Source: Drosophila persimilis
Taxonomy: Eukaryota; Arthropoda; Insecta; Diptera; Drosophilidae
DNA length: 64,000 nt
Direction of reading: 5' to 3'
NCBI RefSeq assembly: GCF_003286085.1
Contig: NW_020825313.1
Location: 1,302,001-1,366,000 of the forward strand
Shown here: in pieces, positions 12,270 through 23,480 of the stretch
Layout: each line of letters starts with the position of its first letter
Position numbering within the stretch: position 1 is the stretch's first letter
The notes under the pieces: model-generated
The model's input: the letters and a program-made list of their open reading frames with translations, nothing else
Told to the model about the DNA's origin: nothing
Database searches by the model: none
Program-made: the position numbers and the translations under genes

Positions 12270-12885
12270 TATCTTTCTTGCATGTTCGCGTTTGGTTCGG
12301 CTACGCACCGCGCGTCATGCGGCAGCGACCCTCGGTCGGTCGGGCGGGAGGAGGGCTGCGTTTTGCCTGGGATCCGCACGTAACAGCCTTCTGCTGGTGT
12401 CACACGGGCCACTTGACGGTGCAGTAACTGCATCGCCTCTTGAAAGATGCAGTCATTGCATTTCAACGTCCAAGAATTTGAAAAAAAAAAAATATGAAAT
12501 GCATCCGCAGATAGGCATTCAAGCATCTAGACTGCCAATCCTTCACAATGAATTCTGCATGAGCTGTCGCGACGAGGAGGAGGAGGAATCGGTCTGCCAC
12601 TTCTTCTGTCATTGCCCGGCTCTTGGAAATCATCGTCGTCGGTTTCTCAGGACTCCTTTCCTCACAAGCATTTCGGACCTTTCCGAAATCAAACCTGGGA
12701 CCGTGTCCAAATTCATCCAAGCCTCCGGATGGGACTGCCCTTAATTTGCAACAGTTTGCTCTTTGAGGTTTTAGGCATTGAGAAGGGGCCCATGCTGCAT
12801 CACAATGGAAATGTTTACAGATCCAAGTGAGCTTGGAGCGGTTTTATCGCTCCCCTAGGCTACCGCCTTAACCTAACGTAACCAT
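12270..12885 (+). pseudogene. 3' end of a second LINE (I/LOA/R1-type C-terminus)
   Basis: In the frame of 12292-12744, residues from about 12496 read MHPQIGIQ, then CMSC-RDEEEEESVCHFFCHCPAL, and end in IQASGW and a stop at 12744. This Cys/His cluster with an acidic run and CPAL is the C-terminal knuckle typical of I, LOA and R1 group LINE ORF2. A 3' UTR-like tail follows, with AGCGGTTTTATCGCTCCC and CCTTAACCTAACG. The part before the A-run at 12481 does not fit and may be another fragment. It is a different family from the LINE upstream. Confidence 0.65.
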
Positions 12886-13345
12886 CACTATCTTTTGTTG
12901 CTACCATTATATCATAAATGTATATTATAACCTTGTCTTCCTTTACCATGACTGCGAAAATTTTGTTTGTGAATCTTTGTAACACCGCAGATGTATTACG
13001 TAACCCGAAAGGCATCCTCAAGCATTCCTTTTGTCCCATGGGACGTGAACGATGTGTTTTTTACTGAATCTTTATGCATAAATACGTGGAAGAATCCATT
13101 CTTCAAGTCTAACTTGGTGAAAGCCTTTTCTCTGGAAGTTTATTTAGCAGGTCGTCTACAAGAGGTGTTGGGTAATTGTTCTTAATCATTCCTTTATTAA
13201 GTGTGCGATAATTGACGCACAGTCTCAACTCTCCTGAGTTATTTTTTACCAGTATTATAGGTGAAACGTATTCGGATTCAATGGTTCTGATGTAACCTTT
13301 CTCTGTGTAATCGTCAAATAATTTTCTTCACTTTGTTAAAATGCG
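12886..13345 (-). pseudogene. Ty3/gypsy reverse transcriptase remnant
   Basis: The minus strand reads DDYTEKGYIRTI, SPIILVKNNSGELRLCV, YPTPLVDDLLNKL, then several stops, then LRMPFGLRNTSAVLQRF and IYIYDIMVATK. These are RT blocks in order. The catalytic box, normally Y-x-D-D, is YIYD here, so the core is mutated as well as interrupted. MPFGL followed by a DIMVAT type box suggests a 297/17.6-type gypsy element, but the fragment is too short to place firmly. Confidence 0.75.
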
Positions 13346-14113
13346 TGAAATTTTTCGGCTGTGATTATGTATTTAGTTATTTTTTATTATTTGTCATTCG
13401 ATTTCTGCACATTCATTTTGTAACGTGATGAAGCCTGAAGTATCGTGGCGCAATGATGAAACAGTTTTTCACTTAAGCCTGTAATTTCTGAAGTCACTTT
13501 TGGGTTGGAAAAAGGTTTTGGCTACATTTCCATCGTTGGATGAGCATTTATCTCTGTGCTTGTCAATTATCAAACCCATTTTTTCTGGAAAAAACTTTTG
13601 GATTTTCTGTTTTTAGAGCTCTTGGACCAATTTGTGCTCTAGTGCTTGTACAGAAGCACTTGACTGTACAAATTCCTGAGCCTCAGTAAAGGTGCGAGTT
13701 CTTTGGGATTTATAGATCTGATCTGATGTTTAAGTTTATGCTACATGATTTCGTTAATTACACTATTCAACCCGACATTTCTGCTGTGAATCAAAAGGAC
13801 TTTTTCTGATAGATTCGGGGCTTAAAAACATGTTAGAAAAATATATTTTTTAGCTTAATTTTTTGTTTAAGCCTTTTTTAAAACTAGTATTTTTTAGATG
13901 TAGTGCTTCTTTCTTTGATACAACTTAAGTATCTGACATCTGGTTGTATTGAACTTGAAAACTCGGGAAAAGTAAAAATAAATTTTTTCATTGGGGAACG
14001 GTCATTTTAGGGAAGACCGCTTCCCTAAAGTAAATGTCCATACCCCACTTGAAGTTTATGTTCAGTTACCTTCTTCTGGTCCCATCAAATCTTTCATACG
14101 GCCTGTTGGAGAT
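13346..14113. other. AT-rich stretch, probably further decay of the same gypsy element
   Basis: No clear domain is visible. On the minus strand short helical-looking stretches (for example EAQEFVQSSASVQALEHK near 13640-13690) could be gag or spacer of the gypsy element to the left, in the right orientation for it. The right edge is the start of the element A LTR at 14114. Confidence 0.35.
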
Positions 14114-14370
14114 GCTTGCTAGGGCCAGATAGGTAAGAGGTATGCAACCGATGCGCAGAGGGGTTAGCATGGAACTAAAAGACGAAGGCGGCAGATCAAA
14201 TATGATTGCCGAAGTGGCGGCGACACAGCAAGGTAATTACCGAAGTGGCGGCGGCAGAGAGCGCAGCAGCTGTGCAGAACGTCAACGCTTGCAAAACATA
14301 TGCGGCTCACTCTGCTCATACAATAACAATGCTTAAATTTACGGTTATTATTCGGCGGCTGGCCCGAACA
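14114..14370 (-). repeat. 3' LTR of element A, outer end truncated
   Basis: Shares the block starting GCTTGCTAGGGCCAGAT with 27355-27537. Inner end is GGCCCGAACA (14370); on the minus strand the LTR therefore begins TGTTCGGGCC, like the B LTR (TGTTCGGGCG). A purine tract lies just inside (complement of TACTCCTCCC). The terminal 110 bp present at 27242 are absent here. The element's polyprotein ends 23 bp inside the LTR. Confidence 0.8.
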
Positions 14371-16095
14371 TACTCCTCCCGTTGGGAGCTAGTCTCTCAA
14401 CAGCTTCCTTGACGGGCAGCAAACATAGGCGTGTGACGGCCCTCCTGATGTTTCCTGAGGATGTCTTCAGGTCAGCGACGCGACACACTTCGTCCTTGCC
14501 CATAACGACATCGACCACTCTAGCTAGGGGCCAACGCATTGGAGGAAGATTTTCGTCCTTCACCAGGACGAGATCGTTGTTGCAGATGTTTTGCGCGGAG
14601 GTACGCCACTTCGCGTGCAATTGCAAAAGAGTGAGATACTCTTCGCGCCAACGGATCCAAAATATTTGTTGTAGTTGGGTGACCCGCTGCCAGCCATCCA
14701 GATGATGGTAGTTCAGCTTCGTTAGGTCAGGCTCAAGGATTTGCTCATGGGGACCGGCTAGAAGCAGATGAGCAGGAGTCAAAACGTCTAAATCATCAGG
14801 ATTTTCTGAAAGCGAGAGCAAAGGGCGAGAGTTAACAATTGCAGTGATCTGACAGATCAGGGTGCGCAGCTCGTCGAAGCTAAGCACAGATGGTCCAGCT
14901 GAGCGGTACACGTGATATTTTGAGGTCTTCACGGCCGCTTCCCACAACCCGCCAAAATGCGGAGAGCATGGTAGGATGAAACGCCAGTCGATCGAGTCAG
15001 CCGAGTCAGTCAGTCAGGATTCGTGGACCTCCTTCATATGCGGTTCGCTCAGACAAAGCTTCTTTAGCTCCAGAAGCTCGTTCTTGGCCCCAACGAAGTT
15101 TGTCGCATTGTCCGACCAAATTTGACTTGGCCTTCCTCGAGTGGAAGTAAAACGCTTTAGTGCGCCTAGAAAACGATGCGGTGGTCAAATCCCTTACGAG
15201 CTCCATGTGTATAGCCTTAGAAGTGAATCAGATGAATACGCTAATGTAGCACTTGATCGGAGGCCTCGTGCGGATTTCTGATCGGTCGAAAAAAGGTCCA
15301 CAGTAATCTACTCCAGTGACTTCAAAAGTTCGAGATCCTTCCAAACGTTCCTTAGGTAGGTCTCCCATGATGTTTTCAACCATGCTCGGCATAGTTCTGA
15401 AGCATCTCACACACTTGCTGACGACCCTTGACAGTGCTTTAACACCTCCAATGGGCCAATATTCCAGCCGAATTTTGGATAGCAAGGCGCGAGGTCCGGC
15501 ATGGAGGTTTCTTTCATGATAATATCTTATCAGCGCAAAGGTAATGGAATGTCCCTTTGGCAGAATGAGCGGGTGCTGAGCGTCAAATCCTAGCGATGAG
15601 TTGCCAAGACGACCTCCAACTCTAAGTAGTCCAGAATGATCGATGAACGGGTTGAGCGAACTAATAGAACTGGATTTCATGACTTGACCATTGCGCCGAA
15701 TCTCCTTTATGTCCATCGACAAATTTGCCAGCTGAATGTGTCGAATTAGAAGATGCGTTCCTTGCCGAATATCAGAAACGGTGAGTCCTGGATGCCTAAG
15801 ACGATGTATAAATTTATGCATGTAGGCGAATGTGCGCTGCATGCGACAGAATGAATTCGCAAATTTGCATCCGGACGTGAGATCGGCATGTGGAGACGTG
15901 ATTAGCAATCCCAATCCAAATTTCCTCTTCAAAGCTTCTGAAGGAAGATTTTGCACCTGACAATGACTGGATTTATCAATCCAAGAGGGTCGTAGAACCG
16001 CGCAATCGGAGATAAAACCGACCACTTTGATGGGATTGAGTTCGTGTCCAGTACGGAAAAGGCAAAAAGCAGCTGATCTGAAGCAGGGTCCCACG
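14348..16095 (-). pseudogene. Element A pol, RNase H end and integrase, frameshifted
   Basis: 16094-15228 holds the post-RT region (RHPGLTVSDIR), LLRVGGRLGNSS, the zinc-binding HHCC domain (H-x3-HAGPRALLSKIR with CVRCF) and the first core Asp in VTGVDYCGPF. The frame is then lost. 15206-15006 reads the core in a shifted frame (MELVRDLTTASF), and around the second Asp the sequence is scrambled. 14947-14348 resumes with WEAAVKTSKYH (core Glu), a NSRPLL block, LTPAHLLL, and the C-terminal WRTSAQNICNNDLVLVKDENLPP domain, ending at a stop inside the LTR. A large deletion joins protease directly to this part at about 16096, so RT and most of RNase H are gone. Confidence 0.88.
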
Positions 16096-18144
16096 CTAAG
16101 CCGAGAGTTTACAATCGTCTTCTTCTTTGGTATTCAAACCAGCCTCCACACAATTCTCGACTTCCCAAAACATACGAAGAGTTTTATCCAACCTTGCTTC
16201 CATCTCAGCTATCGAATCTGGACAATTGTGCGAGGCTAAAAGCGCCGAGCTTGATACCTTCTGTCCACCGCCAGATACGATCCACCCAAGCCGGGTCTTC
16301 TGCAGAAGAGGCAGGCCATCGGTGAGCTTGATTTGCCCTACGCAGAGGAGATCATAAAAAACACTCGCACCAATGAGGAGATCAACCCGTTGAGGATTGA
16401 AAAATGCAGGATCAGCGAGCTGAATGTTAGATGGAATACTCCAATCGGATACATTTACTGTCATACTTGGCTGAGAATCGGTAATCGTGGGGGCGATGAG
16501 AGCATTAAGCGTAGTTGTGTAAGCAGAGGTGCGAGAATGCATACAAATGCTTATGGTGGATCCCTCAGTAGAAACGCTGGTATCGCCCTGTCCAGACACA
16601 AGTGCAGACGATTGAGTTCTCCTAAGCTGTAGCTGCTGGGCGAACTTGGATGTGACGAGATGCAGCTGCGATCCTGAATCTAAGATGGCACGACAAGGAA
16701 CTAAAACGTCAGACCGATTCTTCACGAGAACCACGGCTGTAGCCAGAAGCACGACATCAGAGTGAAGACCTTGGGCAGCAAGAGAGGTAGATGAAGGTAG
16801 AGGCGAGCTGCTAGCAGAATTTTTAGCAACGGAAAGAGTTTCTGGTTGAACGGCCAGATCGGGAGGAGTAATACCTGGGCAGCTTTGTGGTGTGGGCTGT
16901 ATACTATCGATGTGCAACAAACTATGATGCCTACCGCCGCATACTCGACATTTTCCACTATTGCATGCGCGGGTCCGGTGCCCCGGTTTTAGGCAATTGA
17001 AGCATAGGGAAAGCTTCTTCACTTCTTTGTGGCGCAGCAACGGTGAGAGATTTCCGAATATCTTGCACGAGTATATTCCATGGCCCGCTGAGTGGCAAAA
17101 GACGCATACAGACGGGTCGGCGGAAGAGTTGGAAGCTACAAACGTTTTCTTAACCTGCGTATAGGAATGGTTTTTTCCCACCTGATCGCTACTAGCGTGT
17201 GCCGCTGTAGCATATTCCAATCGCTCCATTTTCTGGCAGCGTTGCTGCAAGAATTCGAAGAATTCCTCTGCGGTAGGTATAGCATCCGACGATGTGTGCT
17301 CCTCCCATTTGGTTTGCGTCTTCGAATCCAACTTCTGCAGCAGCATGTTGATGACCATGAATCCTGAAATCTCCTCAGCAGTTCCCAATGTCTGCAACGC
17401 TCGCATGTGTAAATTGACTGCATCCAAACTCCCGAAGCCTTTTAGCAGAAGGCGAGTCTACCCTCTTAAGCCCAAGAATCTTCTTGATGTGTGCCTGGAA
17501 AACAAGTCTTTTGTTATTAAAGTGTTTATTGAGTATATCCAGAGCCGCACGATAATTGGCACTGGAGAGCTCTAACGATCGAACCGAATCCAAAGCCGCA
17601 TCAGCGAGGCAAGAGCAAAGGTGCTGGAATTTCTCGATGTCACTGAGATCCGCATCCGCTTCAATCACCGATTTGAACATTGCCATACAATCCGAAAACT
17701 CGGATCAGAAAAATTAGGCACCTTCAGCTCAGGAAGTCGCTGCTTGTGAGCCATGATGATGGTACTATGTCCGGAATGGCTTGGCAGAGTCGTAGAATAG
17801 GCAGCGGCGTGTGACTGGCTTACTTCAACAGCAGCCAGCAACTCAGCTTTCAACGATATGAAAAGAGTATCGAAGATTTCGCGCAGCTCACTCCCAATCT
17901 CGTTTTGATCGAGAGCCTCCAATTCATTATGGGCCTTATTGAATTCCTCTCGAATTTCTGCCAACATATCAAGGCGCACCTCGACTTCCGCGTCGGTCAA
18001 CTTATCGATTTTATTCCCCGCGAAGGATTCGCCAAGCCTGTGCAATCGATCAAATAATGACTGACTTTTACGCTTATACAGACTCAGTCTGGAATCAGCC
18101 ACCACAATATTTCCGCCCGCGCCTGTATTCGGATCGTTGTCCAT
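16096..18144 (-). pseudogene. Element A gag and protease, frameshifted
   Basis: The start is taken at 18144 (MDNDPNTG) because the related plus-strand copy A2 starts with the same MDND. 18144-17665 is the N-terminal gag; a shift leads to 17686-17375 (DUF1759-type SDIEKFQHLCSCL, FNNKRLVFQAHIKKIL); a second shift leads to 17427-16096. That frame carries the knuckle pair CVFCHSAGHGIYSC and CFNCLKPGHRTRAC plus CRVCGGRHHSLLH, the protease CRAILDSGSQLHLVT, and FNPQRVDLLIGA and LLQKTRLGWIVSGG. It ends where the RT deletion begins. Each of these blocks is standard BEL/Pao gag-protease. Confidence 0.9.
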
Positions 18145-18306
18145 GTTAACCGTTGTGCAATTCGACACAACAACGGAAAATGAAATACCGCTTAAGCGAC
18201 GATGTATAGACGCGAGAGCGAGAATGCAAGACACGAAAAGTCAAGAACCGCGGCTGCAGCTGCGCAGAGAATGAGAGTTTCGACGCTTAAAGTACCGGAA
18301 CATGCA

Positions 18307-18664
18307 TGTTGAGACAACGCGCTTTTTCGCTGACTATGATTGTTCAATAATTTCACGAATTAATAATTTCCGAAACGTTACGGACAAAAAAGGTCTGTTC
18401 TCCAACTATATTAAGCGGTAACTGCTAGAGCAGGCGCAGCTGCTGACGGCTTAGCGACGGCATAGGAAGGAAAATAGGAAAATATAACAAGAGCGAGCAT
18501 AGATAAAGACTAGATGAATAAATGAGAGCATGTTGCTGAGCGAGCATAGATAAAGCTACGCTTACGTTACGTTAGTTTAGTTTAATGACAAAAATGGAAA
18601 GGAAAGTAAATTGATAGGCAATAGAACGATGGTACAAAATTTACACTCGGGCTTCGCCCGAACA
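18307..18664 (-). repeat. Outer 3' LTR of element B
   Basis: 358 bp. Agrees with the 26701 LTR against the 21545 LTR at TATTAAG, GGCATAGG, GTTGCTG and TTTAGTTTAATG. Lacks the extra block present in the 21545 LTR. Flanked on the left by ATGCA. Confidence 0.9.
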
Positions 18665-19936
18665 TACTCCCCCCGTGGAAGGATCCATGCCTTTCACCTC
18701 ATCTCGTACAGGCAATAGACATAGTTTTGCAAGTGCTCTTCGGCTAACACCTGTAGCCATCCTGATCAAGGCGACTCGAGATACGCCATCAGCTGCTGGG
18801 ATGAGCTCGAGGATTCTCGCTAGAGGCCACTTCAGAGGAGGGAAGTTCTCGTCCTTAATAAGAACGACATCATTGACGTGAAGCCCAGGATTCCGGTTGC
18901 GCCACTTCGTTCTTTCTTGAAGACTGGTTAAATACGATTGGCGCCAGCGAGACCAAAAGATTTGCTGAAGCTGTGTGACCTTCTGCCAACGGTCCAAGCG
19001 ATCGACGTTTAAATAAACCAAGTCAGGCTCCAAGAAGGTTGTGATGGGGGCGCCAACCAGAAAATGGTTGGGCGTGAGTACATCGAGATTTGCAGGGTTC
19101 TCTGAAAGAGGAAACAATGGCCTTGAATTAATGATTGCACAGATATTGCACGCGAGAGTGCGCAGCTCATCAAATCCAAGAAGCGAGGATCCAAGGGCAC
19201 GTCGAAGATGATGTTTAGCAAGCTTTACTGATGCCTCCCACAATCCTCCAAAATGTGGCGATCTAGGAGGAATGAAACGCTAATCGATGCAATCGGCGAG
19301 TCAATCTTGATGCACGGCTTCTTGATGACTGTCGCTTAGGAATAGCGACTTAAGTTCCGCCAGTTCGTTCCGCGCTCCAACAAAATTTGTGGCATTATCT
19401 GACCAAATACGAATCGGTCTTCCACGGGTGCAAATGAAACGGCGAAAAGCAGAGAGGAACGCAGACGTTGTAAGATCCTTCACAAGCTCGATGTGAACCG
19501 CCTTGGTGGAGAAGCATATAAAAATGCTCATGTAGCACTTTAGTGGGGGCCGGTTTCGAACTTCTGATTTATACAGGAACGGACCGCAATAGTCCAGCCG
19601 GTAACTAAAAATGCACGAAATTCGCTGACTCTGTCCACCGGAAGATCTGACATTATTTGCTCAAGAGTTCGAGGCTTCACTCTAAAGCATTTGACACACT
19701 TTTGGATTACGTGTGCTACGGTCTTTCGGCCACCGATTGGCCAGTACGGTTGACGAATGATGGCTAATAGCGACTGGGGTCCAGCGTGAAGGTGTTTTTC
19801 GTGTAAGTGCCGTATCAGAGCAGAAGTGATGGAATGATTCTTGGGCAATATTATGGGATGCCGTGCTTCGAAGTCCAAGGTAGAGTTTTTAAGACTCCCT
19901 CCAACTCGAAGCAAACCGCAATCATCTAAAAAACTT
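18641..19936 (-). pseudogene. Element B integrase, outer copy, 5' truncated by D
   Basis: 19914-19540 carries LLRVGGS near its start, the HHCC domain (H-x3-HAGPQSLLAIIR, CVKCF) and VTGW, where the frame is lost just at the first core Asp. 19531-19301 carries STKAVHIELVKDLTT and IWSDNATNFVGA (second Asp). 19243-18641 carries WEASVKLAKHHLRR (core Glu) and the C-terminal domain NDVVLIKDENFPP, ending CSGEARV inside the LTR. The same break after VTGW occurs in the inner copy (22909-23247). At 19936/19937 the match to the inner copy stops abruptly and D begins. Confidence 0.88.
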
Positions 19937-21544
19937 GTACCGCTTCAGTTTTAACTTTTCACCGCTGCCTTTCTTCATGCTCTTCTTCTTCCTGTTAATG
20001 TTTGTGCTATTGGGTACATTTTAGGTATTTAGGTATATTTTATACTGCCAAACTTCGTCACTTGTCGTGATGTGTGCCAAGCTTCTGGTTACGTCTTGGC
20101 CCATGGTTGGATTCGTTGTCTTCACTTCTAACTTGGCTTAACTATTGGCTGACTTAGCAGTCTAGATGCAGTGCGATTCACTGCGCTGCGAGCGATCCCG
20201 TCCTTGGCTACTTGCAGGTAACTGCACCTTGTGGCTTGTTTCGTCTGTTAGAACCACGAAATCTCCGAGTTGGATGGGGTTAGTTGGAGGTCCATGCCAC
20301 TTGGTTCGTGGCGTAAGGCACGGTAGGTATTCCTTCAGCCATCGTTTTCTGAAGCTGGCCACGATCTGCCCTGCAATATGAAAACTCTTACCAAGCATAA
20401 CTCTTATTGCGCTGCTGTCGCCCTTTGTATTCGGCTAGTATGGATTTCACCCAACTAATCATCCTTTCCCACGCACCTCTCATATGGAGTCCTCCTGGGG
20501 GTATGAAGGACCATTCTATTTGAGGGTACTTGGTTTCCAGTTCGTTCAGTAGGACTCTTTCGATTTCTTCTCATAGTAATCGGCTGGCTCCTCGAAAGTT
20601 TGTCCCTTTGTCCGACACGATTCTCTTAGGCACTCCTCGACGGGCTACAAACATTTCAAATGTGAGCATGAAGGCGTCTGTTGACAGGGAGTTTGTCAGT
20701 TCGATGTGTACTGCTCCCACGGTGAGGCACGTGAATAGTACCCCCCATCGTTGCTCGCGTCATCTTCCTACGTTTACCTCCAGTGGTCCAAATTAGTGGA
20801 TACCTCTGTTTGTGAATGGAAATTCGTTGATTGCCAGCCTCTCTGGTGGTAAGCTTCCCATCTCCGGTGCCTCTGGAAGCCCTCCTTTATTGCGACATCT
20901 TTGGCAGGTTTTCGCTATGTCGCGAACTCCTGCTCGCAGTCCTGATATGTGGTACAATTGTCTCATCTCGTTGTCGACGATCTCAGTAAGCTGATGCTGA
21001 AACTTCCGATGAAAATAATCAATAATAAGATTAGTGACGTTATGTCCGACGGGTAGAATTACAGGCCGTTTCAGGTTCCTTGTTATGCGGATCAACTTAT
21101 CTATGCGGCCGCGTATTCTCCGCACACCTAATTCATTGAGATACGCGATAATTTGTAGATCAAACTTTTCTTACCAGAAGAGACATTTCTTCAGAGTAAG
21201 CCTCTTCTTGGACCATCGGTATATAACGATGTTGACATCTTCCATGTTGCAAAAGATTACTCGAGTTGAGCTGTGCAGTTGACTAGTATTCTTCTTCATC
21301 AAATAGGAACCGGCGGACCGGGGAACCATCTCGGGCCTGTTTGGAAACTCGATTCTTTGGTGGACTTTGCTCCATCATCTGCTACGTTCAGAGTGGATGG
21401 AACCCAATGTCCATTCTGATAAGTCCGAATTTTCCAGGATCTCTCCTTTTCGGAGCGCAACGAACTGATAGTACTTTCGAGCGTCTGAACATATCCAATA
21501 CCGCACGTCTTGTCGCGGATAAATTTTTTACGGGGTATTTTACC
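19937..21544 (-). pseudogene. Fragment D: roo-like BEL RNase H end and integrase captured inside B
   Basis: Minus-strand order is VALRKGEILENSDLSEWTL (end of RNase H, near 21470), then 21125-20793 with VILPVGHNVTNLIIDYFHRK, a HHCC-type domain ending CQRCRNK, and GSLPPERLA. Pieces near 20640-20470 read FRGAS, IEWSFIPPGGLHMRGAWERM and VKSIL, the core end with its Glu. 20398-20162 is the C-terminal LPCLTPRTKW, LGDFVVLTDE. GAWERM in place of GGLWEA marks the roo/Pao lineage, different from A, B and C. Frameshifts and stops are numerous. Both ends are abrupt: B integrase on one side, a B LTR on the other. The first 220 bp (19937-20160) are uncharacterised. Confidence 0.78.
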
Positions 21545-22031
21545 TGATGAGACAACGAGCTTTTTCGCTGACTATGATTGTTCAATAATTTCACGAATTA
21601 ATAATTTCCGAAACGTTATAAATTTTATTATAGTTATTTTGTGTGTTGAGGGTGGCCGAAGATGCCAGAGCCTTTTACAATAGTATTATATCACTCTAAT
21701 ACTTGGATGAGGCAAGCGAGCCGATCTCGAGCCAAAGTAATAGATTGGGGACAAAAAAGGTCTGTTCTCCAACTATATCAAGCGGTAACTGCTAGAGCAG
21801 GCGCAGCTGCTGACGGCTTAGCGACGGCAGAGGAAGGAAAATAGGAAAAGATAACAAGAGCGAGCATAGATAAAGACTAGATGAATAAATGAGAGCATGT
21901 TTTTGAGCGAGCATAGATAAAGCTACGCTTACGTTACGTTAGTTTAGTATAATGACAAAAATGGAAAGGAAAGTGAATTGATAGGCAATAGAACGATGGT
22001 ACAAAATTTACACTCGCGCTTCGCCCGAACA
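21545..22031 (-). repeat. Inner B LTR with an extra block of about 129 bp
   Basis: Starts TGATGAGACAACG (the others start TGTTGAG) and ends CGCCCGAACA at 22031, followed by the complement of a purine tract (TATTCCCCCC). After AAACGTTA (21618) there is a block up to about 21747 that is absent from the two outer B LTRs, which read directly into GGACAAAAAAGG. Confidence 0.85.
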
Positions 22032-23480
22032 TATTCCCCCCGTGGAAGGATCCATGCCTTTCACCTCATCTCGTAGAGGCAATAGACATAGTTTTGCAAG
22101 TGCTCTTCGGCTAACACCTGTAGCCATCCTGATCAAGGCGTCTCGAGATACACCATCAACTCCTGGGATGAGCTCGAGGATTCTCGCTAGAGGCCACTTC
22201 AGAGGAGGGAAGTTCTCGTCCTTAACAAGAACGACATCATTGACGTGAAGCTCAGGATCCCGGTTGCGCCACTTCGTTCTTTCTTGAAGACTGGTTAAAT
22301 ACGATTGGCGCCAGCGAGACCAAAAGATTTGCTGAAGCTGTGTGACCTTCTGCCAACGGTCCAAGCGATCGACGTTTAAATGAACCAATTCCGGCTCCAA
22401 GAAGGTTGTGATAAGGGGGCGCCAACTAGAAAATGGTTGGGCGTGAGTACATCGAGAACTGCAGGGTTCTCTGAAAGAGGAAACAATGACCTTGAATTAA
22501 TGATTGCACAGATATTGCACGCGAGAGTGCGCAGCTCATCAAATCCAAGAAGCGAGGATCCACCGGCACGTCGAAGATGATGTTTAGCAAGCTTGACTGA
22601 CGCCTCCCACAATCCTCCAAAATGTGGCGATCTAGGAGGAATTAAACGCCAATCGATTCAATCGGCGAGACAAGCTTGATGCACGGCTTCTTGATGACTG
22701 TCGCTTAGGAATAGCGACTTAAGTTCCGCCAGTTCGTTCCGCGCTCCAACAAAATTTGTGGCATTATCTGACCAAATACGAATCGGTCTTCCACGGGTGC
22801 AAATGAAACGGCGAAAAGCAGAGAGGAACGCAGACGTTGTAAGATCCTTCACAAGCTCGATGTGAACCGCCTTGGTGGAGAAGCATATAAAAATGCTCAT
22901 GTAGCACTTTAGTGGGGGCCGGTTTCGAACTTCTGATTTATACAGGAACGGACCGCAATAGTCCAGCCGGTAACTAAAAATGCACGAAATTCGCTGACTC
23001 TGTCCACCGGAAGATCTGACATTATTTGCTCAAGAGTTCGAGGCTTCACTCTAAAGCATTTGACACACTTTTGGATTACGTGTGCTACGGTCTTTCGGCC
23101 ACCGATTGGCCAGTACGGTTGACGAATGATGGCTAATAGCGACTGGGGTCCAGCGTGAAGGTGTTTTTCGTGTAAGTGCCGTATCAGAGCAGAAGTGATG
23201 GAATGATTCTTGAGCAATATTATGGGATGTCGTGCTTCGAAGTCCAAGGTAGAGTTTTTAAGACTCCCTCACACTCGAAGCAAACCGCAATCATCTAAAA
23301 ATGGCGAAAACGAGACGATCGAGCTTGAAGCCTTGATGTCCTTTCGCGTTTCCAGGGCTCTTATTTCAGTAGATAGACGAGATTGCTGAGTAAGACGAAG
23401 AAGCAGTTCGGTTCCCAAACGCAAGTCCTCCACAGTTATTCCAGACTTTCGTCGATGAATGAATTTGCATACATACGCAA
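22008..23480 (-). pseudogene. Element B integrase, inner copy
   Basis: 23247-22909 holds the HHCC domain and loses frame after VTGW as in the outer copy. 22900-22658 has STKAVHIELVKDLTT and IWSDNATNFVGA. 22612-22376 has WEASVKLAKHHLRR, then a shift, and 22400-22008 the C-terminal domain ending CSGEARV. The stretch 23260-23480 carries the post-RNase H linker in broken frame, and the RNase H itself is missing. One extra base near 22412 (GGGGGC run) causes the C-terminal shift that the outer copy lacks. Confidence 0.88.

Noticed and set aside
12991..13185. Plus-strand 64-residue frame
   Set aside because: It is the reverse strand of a gypsy RT remnant whose blocks (SPIILVK, MPFGLRN) are clear on the minus strand.
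14142..14412. Plus-strand frames over the A LTR (14142-14336, 14206-14412)
   Set aside because: They fall in LTR sequence, recur only where the LTR recurs and have no recognisable domain.
18307..19936. A separate, second B insertion
   Set aside because: Its LTR pairs with the 26701 LTR by target duplication and shared bases, and its integrase shares the same disabling break as the inner copy. Rearrangement of one insertion fits better than two insertions.
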